DNA from: Desulfallas thermosapovorans DSM 6562
GTDB lineage: Bacteria; Bacillota; Desulfotomaculia; Desulfotomaculales; Desulfallaceae
NCBI RefSeq assembly: GCF_008124625.1
Contig: NZ_VNHM01000001.1
Location: 124,001 to 188,000, forward strand
Direction: 5' to 3'
DNA: 64,000 bases
This document shows positions 36,154 through 43,829 of the stretch, piece by piece (the stretch's first letter is position 1; every line of letters begins with the position of its first letter). The position numbers and the translations under genes are program-made. The notes below the pieces were generated by a model that was not told the origin of the DNA, searched no databases, and saw nothing but the letters and a program-made list of their open reading frames with translations.

Positions 36154-36741
36154 TCAATCGTAGGCAACTAAAACAGGTTGAATTTGCTTTCCTTGCAAAG
36201 CATGTTCAATGGTATCTACCATTTTATTCATCATTGCTTTTAATGAATTTGGTTTACCGGCGGGGTTATCCTGGCCAAATGGAACCATGTATATATTTTT
36301 TACGTTTAAAAGCAAACCAATATTCCTGGCATTTAAACTAAGACCGTCATTGGTGGAAACGGCTATTACCACCGGCCGCTGGTTGCGCAAATGGGCTTTG
36401 ACGGCCATCAGCACGGGGCCATCGGTGATGGCGTTGGCCAATTTAGCCAGAGTATTCCCGGTGCACGGCGCAACCACCAGCACATCCAGTAATTTTTCCG
36501 GGCCAACTGGCTCTGCATCGACGATACTGTTAATTATTTTCCGCCCGCAAATTTCTGTTATACGCTCTTTCCAGCCGGCGGACGCACCAAACCTGGTATC
36601 TGTTTCATCCACGGATGCACTGATTATAGGATATAATATAGCACCTTCATCAGCAACCCTTTTCATTTCCACCAACACTTCATCCAGGGTACAATGAGAG
36701 CCCGTTAAAGCAAATCCCACTTTGATACCCTCTAATCTCAT
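36154..36741 (-). CDS. spoVFB: Dipicolinate synthase subunit B
   Basis: The 195-residue flavoprotein-like subunit has VGFALTGSHCTLDEV near the N-terminus, PLDVLVVAPCTGNTLAKLANAITDGP-like flavodoxin-fold segments and a FGQDNPAGKPNSL loop. With SpoVFA it oxidises the dihydrodipicolinate precursor to dipicolinic acid, the calcium chelator of the spore core. ATG 36741 is preferred for its N-terminus; a GTG 6 bp earlier is closer to AGGAGG and also possible. Confidence 0.93.
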   Translation of the reverse strand: MRLEGIKVGFALTGSHCTLDEVLVEMKRVADEGAILYPIISASVDETDTRFGASAGWKERITEICGRKIINSIVDAEPVGPEKLLDVLVVAPCTGNTLAKLANAITDGPVLMAVKAHLRNQRPVVIAVSTNDGLSLNARNIGLLLNVKNIYMVPFGQDNPAGKPNSLKAMMNKMVDTIEHALQGKQIQPVLVAYD

Positions 36742-36773
36742 TAACACATGCACCTCCTGGGTAAACCGGAAAA

Positions 36774-37655
36774 CTAATGTCCTATCTTCTGCAGTAAAAT
36801 ACCGGGCACCACTCGGGCCAGGATCATACCGGCGGTTTTAGGTGCCACCTTGCCGGGTAAGCCGGGCGCCAATACCGCCTCAATCCCCAACTCCCGCGCC
36901 TTTACAAAATCAGTGCCCCCGGGAGCAGAAGCAAGGTCGATAATCAGGGTTGCCAAGGGCAGCCTTTGTAGTAAATCCTCATTAATAACCGGTGCGGGTA
37001 CGGTATTGAATATTACATCAACGTCTTTCAAATAATCAGCTAGCTCTTTAAAATGGAGCGCCTTTAGTCCCATAGCCGTCGCTCTGGCCAACTGCGCGGG
37101 ATCCCGGGCCACCACCGTGGTATCAGCATGCATGGCCGATAACAACTGGGCTAATGTTTGCCCGGTGCGGCCAAAACCCAATACCATTGCACAACTACCA
37201 TGGATAGTGATGGGCAGCCTCTCCATAGCCATCTGCACGGCTCCTTCAGCGGAAGGAATCGAGTTGAGAATAGCCACCTCATCAAGACTCATTAACTCCA
37301 CAAGTTCCAGATCATTTTTTATCAGCAGCTCGCGCAACGGTTTTCTGGCCATTCCTACTAAAACAGGTGTACCGGCTAGTAATTGTGAGAGCAGTTCCCC
37401 GGTTATTTTCGGCCTGGGTTCCAGGTATGCCGAGTGCAGCTCCATGTGTTCATTAACCCCGGGAACCGGTAATATTAAGGCCTGCACTCCGGCCAGGCAT
37501 TCCTCCGGCTCCAGACAGGGGACAATATTGGGCTTTTCCACGGGTAACCCCAAAGTTTTAACGGTTGCCCCGGCATTGGCAAGTTGCTGTACCAGGATAA
37601 CCTCTCTGGCATCGCCGCCCATTACGGCCACCGTCAGGCCTGTCAAAATCTGCAT
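36774..37655 (-). CDS. spoVFA: Dipicolinate synthase subunit A
   Basis: The 293-residue subunit begins MQILTGLTVAVMGGDAREV, like SpoVFA. It has a second nucleotide-binding motif VLGFGRTGQTLAQLL (about residue 155) and DVIFNTVPAPVI. It is the NAD(P)-binding subunit of dipicolinate synthase, made in the mother cell late in sporulation. A sigma-K-type promoter lies just upstream. ATG 37655 and an in-frame TTG at 37664 are both possible starts after GGAGGAGGG. Confidence 0.93.
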   Translation of the reverse strand: MQILTGLTVAVMGGDAREVILVQQLANAGATVKTLGLPVEKPNIVPCLEPEECLAGVQALILPVPGVNEHMELHSAYLEPRPKITGELLSQLLAGTPVLVGMARKPLRELLIKNDLELVELMSLDEVAILNSIPSAEGAVQMAMERLPITIHGSCAMVLGFGRTGQTLAQLLSAMHADTTVVARDPAQLARATAMGLKALHFKELADYLKDVDVIFNTVPAPVINEDLLQRLPLATLIIDLASAPGGTDFVKARELGIEAVLAPGLPGKVAPKTAGMILARVVPGILLQKIGH

Positions 37656-37692
37656 GGCCGACAAACCCTCCTCCAACCTCTTGTACTTACAC

Positions 37693-37721
37693 CAATATAT
37701 GAAGCGCCGGTTTTAGAGGTG
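37693..37721 (-). promoter_or_regulatory. Sigma-K-type promoter of spoVFAB
   Basis: Minus-strand CACC (37718-37721), a 16-bp spacer and CATATATTG (37693-37701) match the sigma-K pattern mACm-N16-CATAnnnTA in all but the last base. spoVF is sigma-K controlled in Bacillus. Confidence 0.65.
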
Positions 37722-37746
37722 CATGTATGAAATTGTTGATACAAGC

Positions 37747-38547
37747 TTATTCAAATAAAAGGTTTTCTAGACCATATACCACTCCTTCCAGGCGCAGCAC
37801 CGCCCTAATGGCGGTTAACACGCCGGGCATAAAGGACTCCCTGGAAATAGAATCGTGCTTTATTGTCAACGTCTGCCCCACGCCCCCAAAAATTACCTCT
37901 TGATGGGCCACATAGCCGGGCAATCTGACACTGTGAATGCGTAAACCACCGGGCATTTTGCCTCCCCTGGCCCCGGTGATTTTTTCCTCTTCCATCTCCA
38001 AGCCCTGCTGAAAATCGCCCCGTTGCTCCAAAATCTTCTCGGTGGTTTTAATGGCTGTACCGGAAGGGGCATCCAGTTTCTGATCATGGTGCTTTTCAAT
38101 TATTTCAACATTAGGAAAATATTTAGCAGCTTCGGCAGCAAATTTAATCATTAGTAATGCTCCTATGGCAAAGTTGGGCGCTATTATACACCCCAGGTGC
38201 ATTTTTTGGGCCAGTTCGGAAACCCTGGCAAAATCATCCTCGGACATACCGGTAGTACCCACCACAGGACGCACACCTGCATTTAAAGCCGTAATGACAT
38301 TGTCCGCCACTGATCGCGGGTTTGTAAAATCCACCATCACCTGGGCACCTGAAGTGGCCAGGGCTTCAGCCAGGTTAGAGGTTATTGTAATTCCCAAGTT
38401 CTCGCCGCCGAGCAGTGAACCGGCATCGAGTCCTTCGTTGTAAATATCAATTGCCGCGCATAATTCAGTATCGGGAGCGGCCAGCACGGTTTTTAATACT
38501 TCCCTCCCCATTCGCCCGGCCACACCGCTAATAGCAACTTTAATCAA
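37747..38547 (-). CDS. dapB: 4-hydroxy-tetrahydrodipicolinate reductase
   Basis: The 266-residue product has the dinucleotide-binding VAISGVAGRMGREV, the family signature EIIEKHHDQKLDAPSGTA (about residue 150) and GTTGMSEDD. It reduces the DapA product with NAD(P)H. TTG 38547 gives the usual N-terminus MIKVAISG. The Shine-Dalgarno GGGGGGAG is 52 bp away in linear distance but would come to 9 bp from the TTG if the intervening hairpin folds (see the separate entry). dapB is not in this cluster in Bacillus; here it lies directly ahead of spoVFAB. Confidence 0.93.
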   Translation of the reverse strand: MIKVAISGVAGRMGREVLKTVLAAPDTELCAAIDIYNEGLDAGSLLGGENLGITITSNLAEALATSGAQVMVDFTNPRSVADNVITALNAGVRPVVGTTGMSEDDFARVSELAQKMHLGCIIAPNFAIGALLMIKFAAEAAKYFPNVEIIEKHHDQKLDAPSGTAIKTTEKILEQRGDFQQGLEMEEEKITGARGGKMPGGLRIHSVRLPGYVAHQEVIFGGVGQTLTIKHDSISRESFMPGVLTAIRAVLRLEGVVYGLENLLFE

Positions 38548-38556
38548 AGTAGTATA

Positions 38557-38610
38557 CCGGTAACCGTTAAGCAAATTTTTTTGCTAAATCAATTACCGGC
38601 TCCCCCCTTT
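38557..38610 (-). promoter_or_regulatory. Hairpin between dapB Shine-Dalgarno and start codon
   Basis: Minus strand: AAAGGGGGGAG (38600-38610), then a stem CCGGTAA/TTACCGG (38593-38599 with 38557-38563) enclosing an AGCAAA/TTTGCT hairpin, then TATACTACT (9 bp) and TTG. Folding removes 43 bases and gives standard spacing. Unfolding would separate the ribosome site from the start. Confidence 0.5.
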
Positions 38611-38652
38611 CCATGGCGATTTAATATCTGTACAAATTTGCTTGTAAAAATT

Positions 38653-38681
38653 ATTTTCTAATATCTCCCCAAGTATGTCAA
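38653..38681 (-). promoter_or_regulatory. Possible promoter of dapB
   Basis: Perfect TTGACA (38676-38681), 17 bp and a weak -10 GAAAAT (38653-38658) on the minus strand. No lysine riboswitch or T-box was recognised in the rest of the roughly 200-bp interval before dapB. Confidence 0.45.
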
Positions 38682-38746
38682 GTTAAAAACCATTACTGGC
38701 CGAGTTTAGAAGCCCGTTAATGCTGGAGTTCCATATTTATCAAAAG

Positions 38747-38926
38747 TTATTTTAAATCCGCCGAACTGTCCCCGTCCCGGGGCATAATAAGTCCATGGGC
38801 CAATTTTCGGGACTGGTAATAAAAGTTAGCCGCCGGAGCACCCGAATGCTCTGTCACTACATAGTATTTACAACCTGCAGTATGGTAATTTATTTTCCAC
38901 CCTAGAGATTGATTTTTGACTTCCAA
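38747..38926 (-). CDS. Small unknown protein of 59 residues after the SDH_sah protease
   Basis: TTG 38926 lies about 10 bp after AGGAGG, giving MEVKNQSLGWKINYHTAG and a C-terminal half with KYYVVTEHSGAPAANFYYQ and a charged tail. A longer version could start at GTG 38977, which overlaps the protease stop (GTGA), so both starts are open. The tyrosine-rich product has no membrane helix. No family is recognised. Coupling to the upstream protease gene suggests co-expression. Confidence 0.5.
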   Translation of the reverse strand: MEVKNQSLGWKINYHTAGCKYYVVTEHSGAPAANFYYQSRKLAHGLIMPRDGDSSADLK

Positions 38927-38973
38927 AATAGTACAACCTCCTGCCCACATTATTTTTACTTTTCCCATGCACA

Positions 38974-39957
38974 TCACAACGTCCGCCAGCCCTGTTTGTT
39001 TATATTTACGTTAACTTGACCGGTATCGGGATAGTCCTTTCTTTCCACTACGCCACTAAAAACAAAATAATCACTGCCATACTCTGATTCCACCAAACCG
39101 CTGGCCACCTCAAATTCTGTACGATTTCCCCTCATTATTTCAACGGGATTAAAGGGTTCGGCCAGTTTGAGATCAGCTGCAACGTCTTCATATATAGCCC
39201 ACAGCATATTATTTAATTCATTGTCCGCATAGGTTACCGGCAAACCGATATCCTCTTTGGCTTCCCGCCGGGCGATCATGTGATTATGAGCATATAGTTT
39301 CTCGGTAAGATATTCCACAATGTTTTGCACCTGTTCGGCGGTTAAAGCTCCTCTGCGCAATCCAAGCATTTTATGGGCCAGTGAACGTATGAGCAGCCAG
39401 TTTCTTTGTACATTACCAAGGGCCAGGGGGTGAATTTTCTCCGCCAACAATAAAAAAGCCCGGGCCATGGTGCCTTCGTCATAATTGCCCATTTTTTCCG
39501 CAATTAGGGTCATATAAGAGTATACATCCTCGATGCTCACGGGTAATCTGGCTGAAGGGTTAGAGGGGTCCTGGGGGTTAAAAGCATTGATGATACTGGG
39601 ATCAATAGGACCCAGTTCTCCCATTTTACCCATAACAATTTCATCAGCTCCCAGACATAGCAAAGTCCCGGCGCTGTAAGCTCTAAAGGGGACTAAAACA
39701 GAAAAATGCTCAGTATATTCGCGAATCAGGTTTACTAAACGCCACGGTGTCAGTACATCGCCACCTCTGGTATAAAGAATCAAATCCAACCGTGTCCTGT
39801 TACCAATAAGCTCCAGGTGCCTGTAAATTACACGCACCACATCCGGCGCAATTCTTGTACTCACATTTTCCCTGTCCCCAGTAAAATATAACAATACAAC
39901 CGAGCCTCGCTTACAGCCTATTTTTTTTAATAAATCAACTCTCTGCACCCGAGCCAT
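38974..39957 (-). CDS. SDH_sah-family ClpP-fold serine protease-like protein
   Basis: The 327-residue product resembles the serine dehydrogenase proteinase family (ClpP/SppA fold). LDLILYTRGGDVLTPWRLV forms the oxyanion-side strand, FRAYSAGTLLCLGADEIVMG carries the likely nucleophile serine, and MGELGPIDPSI follows. There is no signal peptide or transmembrane helix, so it is cytoplasmic. GGGGAGG precedes ATG 39957. It lies between ymxH and dapB. The real substrate is unknown; the second half (about residues 190-327) is distinctive and lacks known motifs. Confidence 0.75.
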   Translation of the reverse strand: MARVQRVDLLKKIGCKRGSVVLLYFTGDRENVSTRIAPDVVRVIYRHLELIGNRTRLDLILYTRGGDVLTPWRLVNLIREYTEHFSVLVPFRAYSAGTLLCLGADEIVMGKMGELGPIDPSIINAFNPQDPSNPSARLPVSIEDVYSYMTLIAEKMGNYDEGTMARAFLLLAEKIHPLALGNVQRNWLLIRSLAHKMLGLRRGALTAEQVQNIVEYLTEKLYAHNHMIARREAKEDIGLPVTYADNELNNMLWAIYEDVAADLKLAEPFNPVEIMRGNRTEFEVASGLVESEYGSDYFVFSGVVERKDYPDTGQVNVNINKQGWRTL

Positions 39958-40020
39958 AAGTTACCTCCCCGTTTTGCATTTATTATGGCCCATAGTACTT
40001 TATAATATAGAATTTACGCA

Positions 40021-40052
40021 AAAATAAAAAAATCCGTGCCAGTGACGGATTT
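40021..40052 (-). terminator. Intrinsic terminator overlapping the ymxH stop
   Basis: Stem AAATCCGT/ACGGATTT (40045-40052 with 40030-40037) followed on the minus strand by TTTTATTTT. It begins within the ymxH stop codon. Confidence 0.85.
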
Positions 40053-40321
40053 CATATCAAATACTTGCCATACCTGGGAATGGCCTGGTCCAATTCTACA
40101 ATAATCACCTCAAAACCAACCTTTTTTACCGATTCCCATGGTATAATCAATTCTTGTTTTTCGGCAAACATACTTAAAACATTACCTTTGCGGGGCAAAA
40201 TAATTGACTTTATTTGTCCCGTTTCGTCGTCGATGGCTAAATCGGTTTCTCCAACTACCCCCAACCGGGCGCCATCGTTTATATTGATAATTTCTTTACC
40301 CGCCAATTCGCCCAGTCTCAT
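40052..40321 (-). CDS. ymxH: YlmC/YmxH family PRC-barrel sporulation protein
   Basis: The 89-residue product begins MRLGELAGKEIININDG and has RLGVVGETDLAIDDETGQI and IIPWESVKKVG, as in YmxH/YlmC. These are PRC-barrel proteins of spore formers of unknown molecular role. ATG 40321 follows a purine-rich GGGGGAGGCGCGGAG. The product order M16 peptidase, ymxH, spoVFA is conserved with Bacillus, interrupted here by dut, a small membrane gene, the SDH_sah protease and dapB. Confidence 0.88.
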   Translation of the reverse strand: MRLGELAGKEIININDGARLGVVGETDLAIDDETGQIKSIILPRKGNVLSMFAEKQELIIPWESVKKVGFEVIIVELDQAIPRYGKYLI

Positions 40322-40348
40322 TTTACTCCGCGCCTCCCCCAATTATAA

Positions 40349-40684
40349 TCAGTATCTCCTTCTCAGGAATAATCGCATAGCAAAGGGCTGAATGATGGCC
40401 AAGGCTATGGATAGTGCGGCCAGCGGTTCCAGGGAAACACCGCTAACCTGAAAGGAACGTGGTATCTGCAACTCCAGGAAAGTCTGCATTAATATCAAAG
40501 AAAGGTATATACCGCCGGCCGTGCCCACCATACCGGTGATGGCCTGGGATAAAGGGGACGACTTGGCCTCTCCTATGACATCCCAGTTTTTATCCCGCAT
40601 CGTTTGCCATCTAATGCGCTCGCGCACCGATATGACAATTAATAATACAATAACTAAAACAAAGACCAGCGCACTGATTTTCAT
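40349..40684 (-). CDS. Small membrane protein of 111 residues, unknown
   Basis: The product has three probable hydrophobic segments: an N-terminal one (about residues 3-20, LVFVLVIVLLIVISV), one at about 52-70 (GTAGGIYLSLILMQTFL) and one at about 85-102 (LAALSIALAIIQPFAM). It ends in a basic tail RLFLRRRY. GGGAGGTG precedes ATG 40684. It lies between dut and ymxH after the dut terminator. No family is recognised. Confidence 0.7.
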   Translation of the reverse strand: MKISALVFVLVIVLLIVISVRERIRWQTMRDKNWDVIGEAKSSPLSQAITGMVGTAGGIYLSLILMQTFLELQIPRSFQVSGVSLEPLAALSIALAIIQPFAMRLFLRRRY

Positions 40685-40782
40685 ATTATCACCTCCCGTA
40701 CCAATTTATATTAACCTGCTAGTTAAATATTCCTTATTTTTTGTTATCCATTTTAACAACATTACCCCCGGGACAGGCAAAT

Positions 40783-40806
40783 AAAAAAGACCGCACACAC
40801 GGTCTT
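40783..40806 (-). terminator. Intrinsic terminator after dut
   Basis: Stem AAGACCG/CGGTCTT (40800-40806 with 40787-40793) followed on the minus strand by TTTTTATT, 3 bp after the dut stop. Confidence 0.88.
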
Positions 40807-40808
40807 AT

Positions 40809-41258
40809 TTATCTGCCCGTTGACCCAAAACCCCCGTCAGCCCTGTCCGACGCGGTCAACTGGTCGGTATAAGCAATTTCAACATGAAAGCATGGCACGA
40901 ATACCAGCTGGGCGATCCTGTCACCCGGCTTTATTTCATAAGGCTCTTCACCGTTATTGTGTATAGCACACTTTATTTCGCCCTTGTAATCGCTATCAAT
41001 TACTCCCACTGCATTGGCCAGGGTCAGTCCGTATTTGCTCGCCAGGCCACTGCGGGGAAAAACCAAACCCACCACATTATCGGTTGGTATATCCACCGCC
41101 AGTCCGGTGGGAACCAGCACTCTTTCCTGCGGCGCCACAACCAGGGATTCCTTTATTGAAGCGGCCAGGTCAATGCCGGCAGCCCCGGCAGTGGCATAAG
41201 CCGGCTCGGGTATGGTAACACCTATGGCGCTGTTTAACTTTTTAAATTTCACTTGCAC
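40809..41258 (-). CDS. dut: Deoxyuridine 5'-triphosphate nucleotidohydrolase
   Basis: The 149-residue trimeric dUTPase has all five motifs: AGIDLAAS, PRSGLASKYGL, GVIDSDYKGEI, GDRIAQLVF and the C-terminal RADGGFGSTGR. It hydrolyses dUTP to dUMP. The start is a GTG at 41258, or the next in-frame GTG two codons later; the ribosome site is weak. It lies immediately after the M16 peptidase gene. Confidence 0.95.
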   Translation of the reverse strand: MQVKFKKLNSAIGVTIPEPAYATAGAAGIDLAASIKESLVVAPQERVLVPTGLAVDIPTDNVVGLVFPRSGLASKYGLTLANAVGVIDSDYKGEIKCAIHNNGEEPYEIKPGDRIAQLVFVPCFHVEIAYTDQLTASDRADGGFGSTGR

Positions 41259-41279
41259 ATTCCCACATCCTCACTACCA

Positions 41280-42539
41280 TTAACCTTTACCAACTATCTC
41301 CCTTAAAATATCACCATCATCCCAAGGCCCCACACTGGCCAGGCAAAAATTTTCCGGTTTCAGGACCGTTCTGGCCAACTCTTTAATATCATTGTCCGAT
41401 ACCGCCATAATCCGGTTCACTATTTCATCCGGTGACACAACTTTGCCCAGATACATTTGGGATTTACCCAACCGGCTCATCCTGGTGCTGATACTTTCCA
41501 AACTAAGTAGAAGATTGCCCTTTAACTGGTCCTTGGCCCGCTGTAATTCCGGCGGAGACACTCCCTTTGACTGAATGCTATATATTTCTTTAATGATTAA
41601 TTCCAGAGTGGACCGGACATTTTGTTTACTTAATCCCGTATAGATGCAGAACAAACCGGAATCATGATATGAACTGTGATATGAATATATAGAATAAACC
41701 AGCCCGCGCTGTTCCCTGATTTCCTGGAAAAGCCGGGAGCTTAAGCCCCCACCCAAAATAGTATTAATAATTTGGAAAACATATATCTTTTCATTATCCA
41801 GGGCTAATCCCGGTGTGCCAAGGCAAATGTGCACCTGCTCGGTATCCTTGGTTCTGCAAACAGCCCGGCGGGCGGGCTCGGGTAATGTATACAGCCGTTC
41901 CTTTTTAGCCCCGGTTAATTTCCCAAAGGTGTCGTTTAATGCACCAATGACCTGTTGATGATCAATATTACCCGCCACCGAAACCACCATATTACCAGGG
42001 CTGTAGTACTTTTGATAAAAGGAAATTATTTGCTCCCGGGACAGTCCCTGTACAATTTTTTCATAGCCAATAATGGGTCTGCCCAGCGGGTGGGATTGCC
42101 AGATTGTGCCGGCAAATACATCGTGCACCAGCTCATCGGGAGCATCCTCGTACATTTTTATCTCTTCCAATATAACATTTCGCTCCCGGTCAATATCAAC
42201 CTGATCAAACCGGGAGTGCAACAGCATATCACCAAGCAGTTCCACGCCCAGCGAAAGATGCTCATCCAACACCCTGGCGTAATAGCAAGTGTATTCCTTG
42301 GTTGTAAAGGCATTCAACTGTCCGCCTACAGCATCCAAGGCCTCTGCTATATCCTTGGCGGTACGTTTCGATGTCCCCTTAAACATCAAATGTTCAATAA
42401 AATGTGATATACCAGCCAACTCATTACTTTCATCCCGGGATCCTATATCAACCCAAACCCCTATGGCCACCGATCGCACATGCGGGATATTCTCCGTCAG
42501 CACTTTAATTCCATTAGCCAGTTCGGCTACTTGTATCAC
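41280..42539 (-). CDS. ymxG: M16 family zinc peptidase (YmxG/MlpA-like)
   Basis: The 419-residue product has the inverted zinc motif HFIEH in ISHFIEHLMFKGT (about residue 47) with the downstream glutamate ligand in the ERNVILEEIKM region. A C-terminal half-domain includes GGGLSSRLFQEIREQRGL. It is a cytoplasmic pitrilysin-like peptidase. The start is GTG 42539 after GGGGGTAAATGC. The gene sits where mlpA/ymxG lies in Bacillus. Confidence 0.92.
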   Translation of the reverse strand: MIQVAELANGIKVLTENIPHVRSVAIGVWVDIGSRDESNELAGISHFIEHLMFKGTSKRTAKDIAEALDAVGGQLNAFTTKEYTCYYARVLDEHLSLGVELLGDMLLHSRFDQVDIDRERNVILEEIKMYEDAPDELVHDVFAGTIWQSHPLGRPIIGYEKIVQGLSREQIISFYQKYYSPGNMVVSVAGNIDHQQVIGALNDTFGKLTGAKKERLYTLPEPARRAVCRTKDTEQVHICLGTPGLALDNEKIYVFQIINTILGGGLSSRLFQEIREQRGLVYSIYSYHSSYHDSGLFCIYTGLSKQNVRSTLELIIKEIYSIQSKGVSPPELQRAKDQLKGNLLLSLESISTRMSRLGKSQMYLGKVVSPDEIVNRIMAVSDNDIKELARTVLKPENFCLASVGPWDDGDILREIVGKG

Positions 42540-42657
42540 GCATTTACCCCCTGTTACTCAAAAGTATCCATTACCAATTACATTTGTATAACTTCTTGTT
42601 TTTCAATAAAAATCCTTGTTTAATAATAATTATTTTTTATCACTTTAGATAATATAG

Positions 42658-43782
42658 TTACCTCAGCAGCCTTTGCCATAAAGAACTCTTTTCAATGGTG
42701 CAGCCCGCCACAATATCAGTTACACCAACTATTTCGCCGTTAACCAGTACATGCATCTTGCCCACAGGTTGCCCTTCATATACCGGAGCACTAATACTAC
42801 GCAGCAATTGCACCCGCTTCTCCAGCCGGTCCGTTCCGTCAACCCGCAAATTAACTGTTATATCATCCAACGCCTTAACCGGTACCGTACCGGCAATCCC
42901 GCCGGCAACATTAACCCGGTCATATATTGCTCCGGCGTAAACAGCCTGTACGGTCTTAAAATGCTCAAAACCATAATCCAACAACCGGGCGGCATCTTCA
43001 AAACGGTCATTACCATTTAAAATCACCGCCACCAGGCGCCTGTCCCCCTGGGTGGCAGAAGCCACCAGGCATTTGCCCGCGGCCACGGTTGTACCAGTTT
43101 TAACACCGTCAGCCCCGGGGTAACGCCAGAGTAGTTTATTTGTATTTTGCAAGTAATGATATAAACCACCCGGCCCTTCAATTACTTGGGTACGGGTTTT
43201 AACAATGCGGCAAAAATCCGGATTGTGCAATGCATAACGGGCTAATAACGCCAGGTCGCGTGCGGTGGAATAGTGGCCGGGTGCTGGAAGACCGTTGGTA
43301 TTGCGAAATCGGGTGGTTTCGGTACCAAGCAGCACCGCCTTTTCATTCATTAAAAGCACAAAAGCTTCCTCTGTACCGGCCACATGCTCGGCAATGGCCA
43401 CACAAGCGTCATTACCGGAGCGAAGCATGGCGCCATATAACAGCTGTTCCAAAGTTAGCTTTTCGCCTGGCTCAAGATACATGGATGATTCTCCGACTGC
43501 GGCGGCCCGGGAACTAACGGTTACAGTGCTTTTAGCGTCTGCAGCCCCGAGGGCCACCACCGCCGTCATTATCTTGGTGGTACTGGCCATGGGCCTTGGC
43601 TCCCGGTGGTTTTTGCCATAAAGTATCTGACCGCTACTTACATCCATCAATAGAGCCGACCGGGCACTGACCTGCGGTTCATATTGCTGCTTAGTATTGG
43701 CCTGAACAAACGGGGTATCAATAAGCGTGAAAAATAGATAAGCAAATAAAACTAAAGGTAAGGTAAACCTACCGAAGGACAA
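42658..43782 (-). CDS. dacF: D-alanyl-D-alanine carboxypeptidase, DacF type
   Basis: The 374-residue product has a signal peptide (cleavage likely after FVQA) and the serine-protease triad motifs ASTTKIMTA (SxxK), RSGNDACVA (SxN) and DGVKTGTT (KTG). A C-terminal beta-domain of the PBP5_C kind follows. It trims peptidoglycan pentapeptides. TTG 43782 is chosen after CGAGGTGG; a GTG at 43791 overlaps that site. Similarity to the sporulation-specific DacF/DacB class fits its position, but I saw no clear sigma-F or sigma-G promoter. Confidence 0.9.
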   Translation of the reverse strand: MSFGRFTLPLVLFAYLFFTLIDTPFVQANTKQQYEPQVSARSALLMDVSSGQILYGKNHREPRPMASTTKIMTAVVALGAADAKSTVTVSSRAAAVGESSMYLEPGEKLTLEQLLYGAMLRSGNDACVAIAEHVAGTEEAFVLLMNEKAVLLGTETTRFRNTNGLPAPGHYSTARDLALLARYALHNPDFCRIVKTRTQVIEGPGGLYHYLQNTNKLLWRYPGADGVKTGTTVAAGKCLVASATQGDRRLVAVILNGNDRFEDAARLLDYGFEHFKTVQAVYAGAIYDRVNVAGGIAGTVPVKALDDITVNLRVDGTDRLEKRVQLLRSISAPVYEGQPVGKMHVLVNGEIVGVTDIVAGCTIEKSSLWQRLLR

Positions 43783-43829
43783 TGGGACCACCTCGTTCAG
43801 GGTTAATAGTCACTAGATAGGTTTTCCCA

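Noticed and set aside
38575-38746. Lysine riboswitch or T-box ahead of dapB
   Set aside because: The leader is too short and lacks the conserved lysine-riboswitch and T-box sequences; only a promoter and the ribosome-site hairpin are seen.
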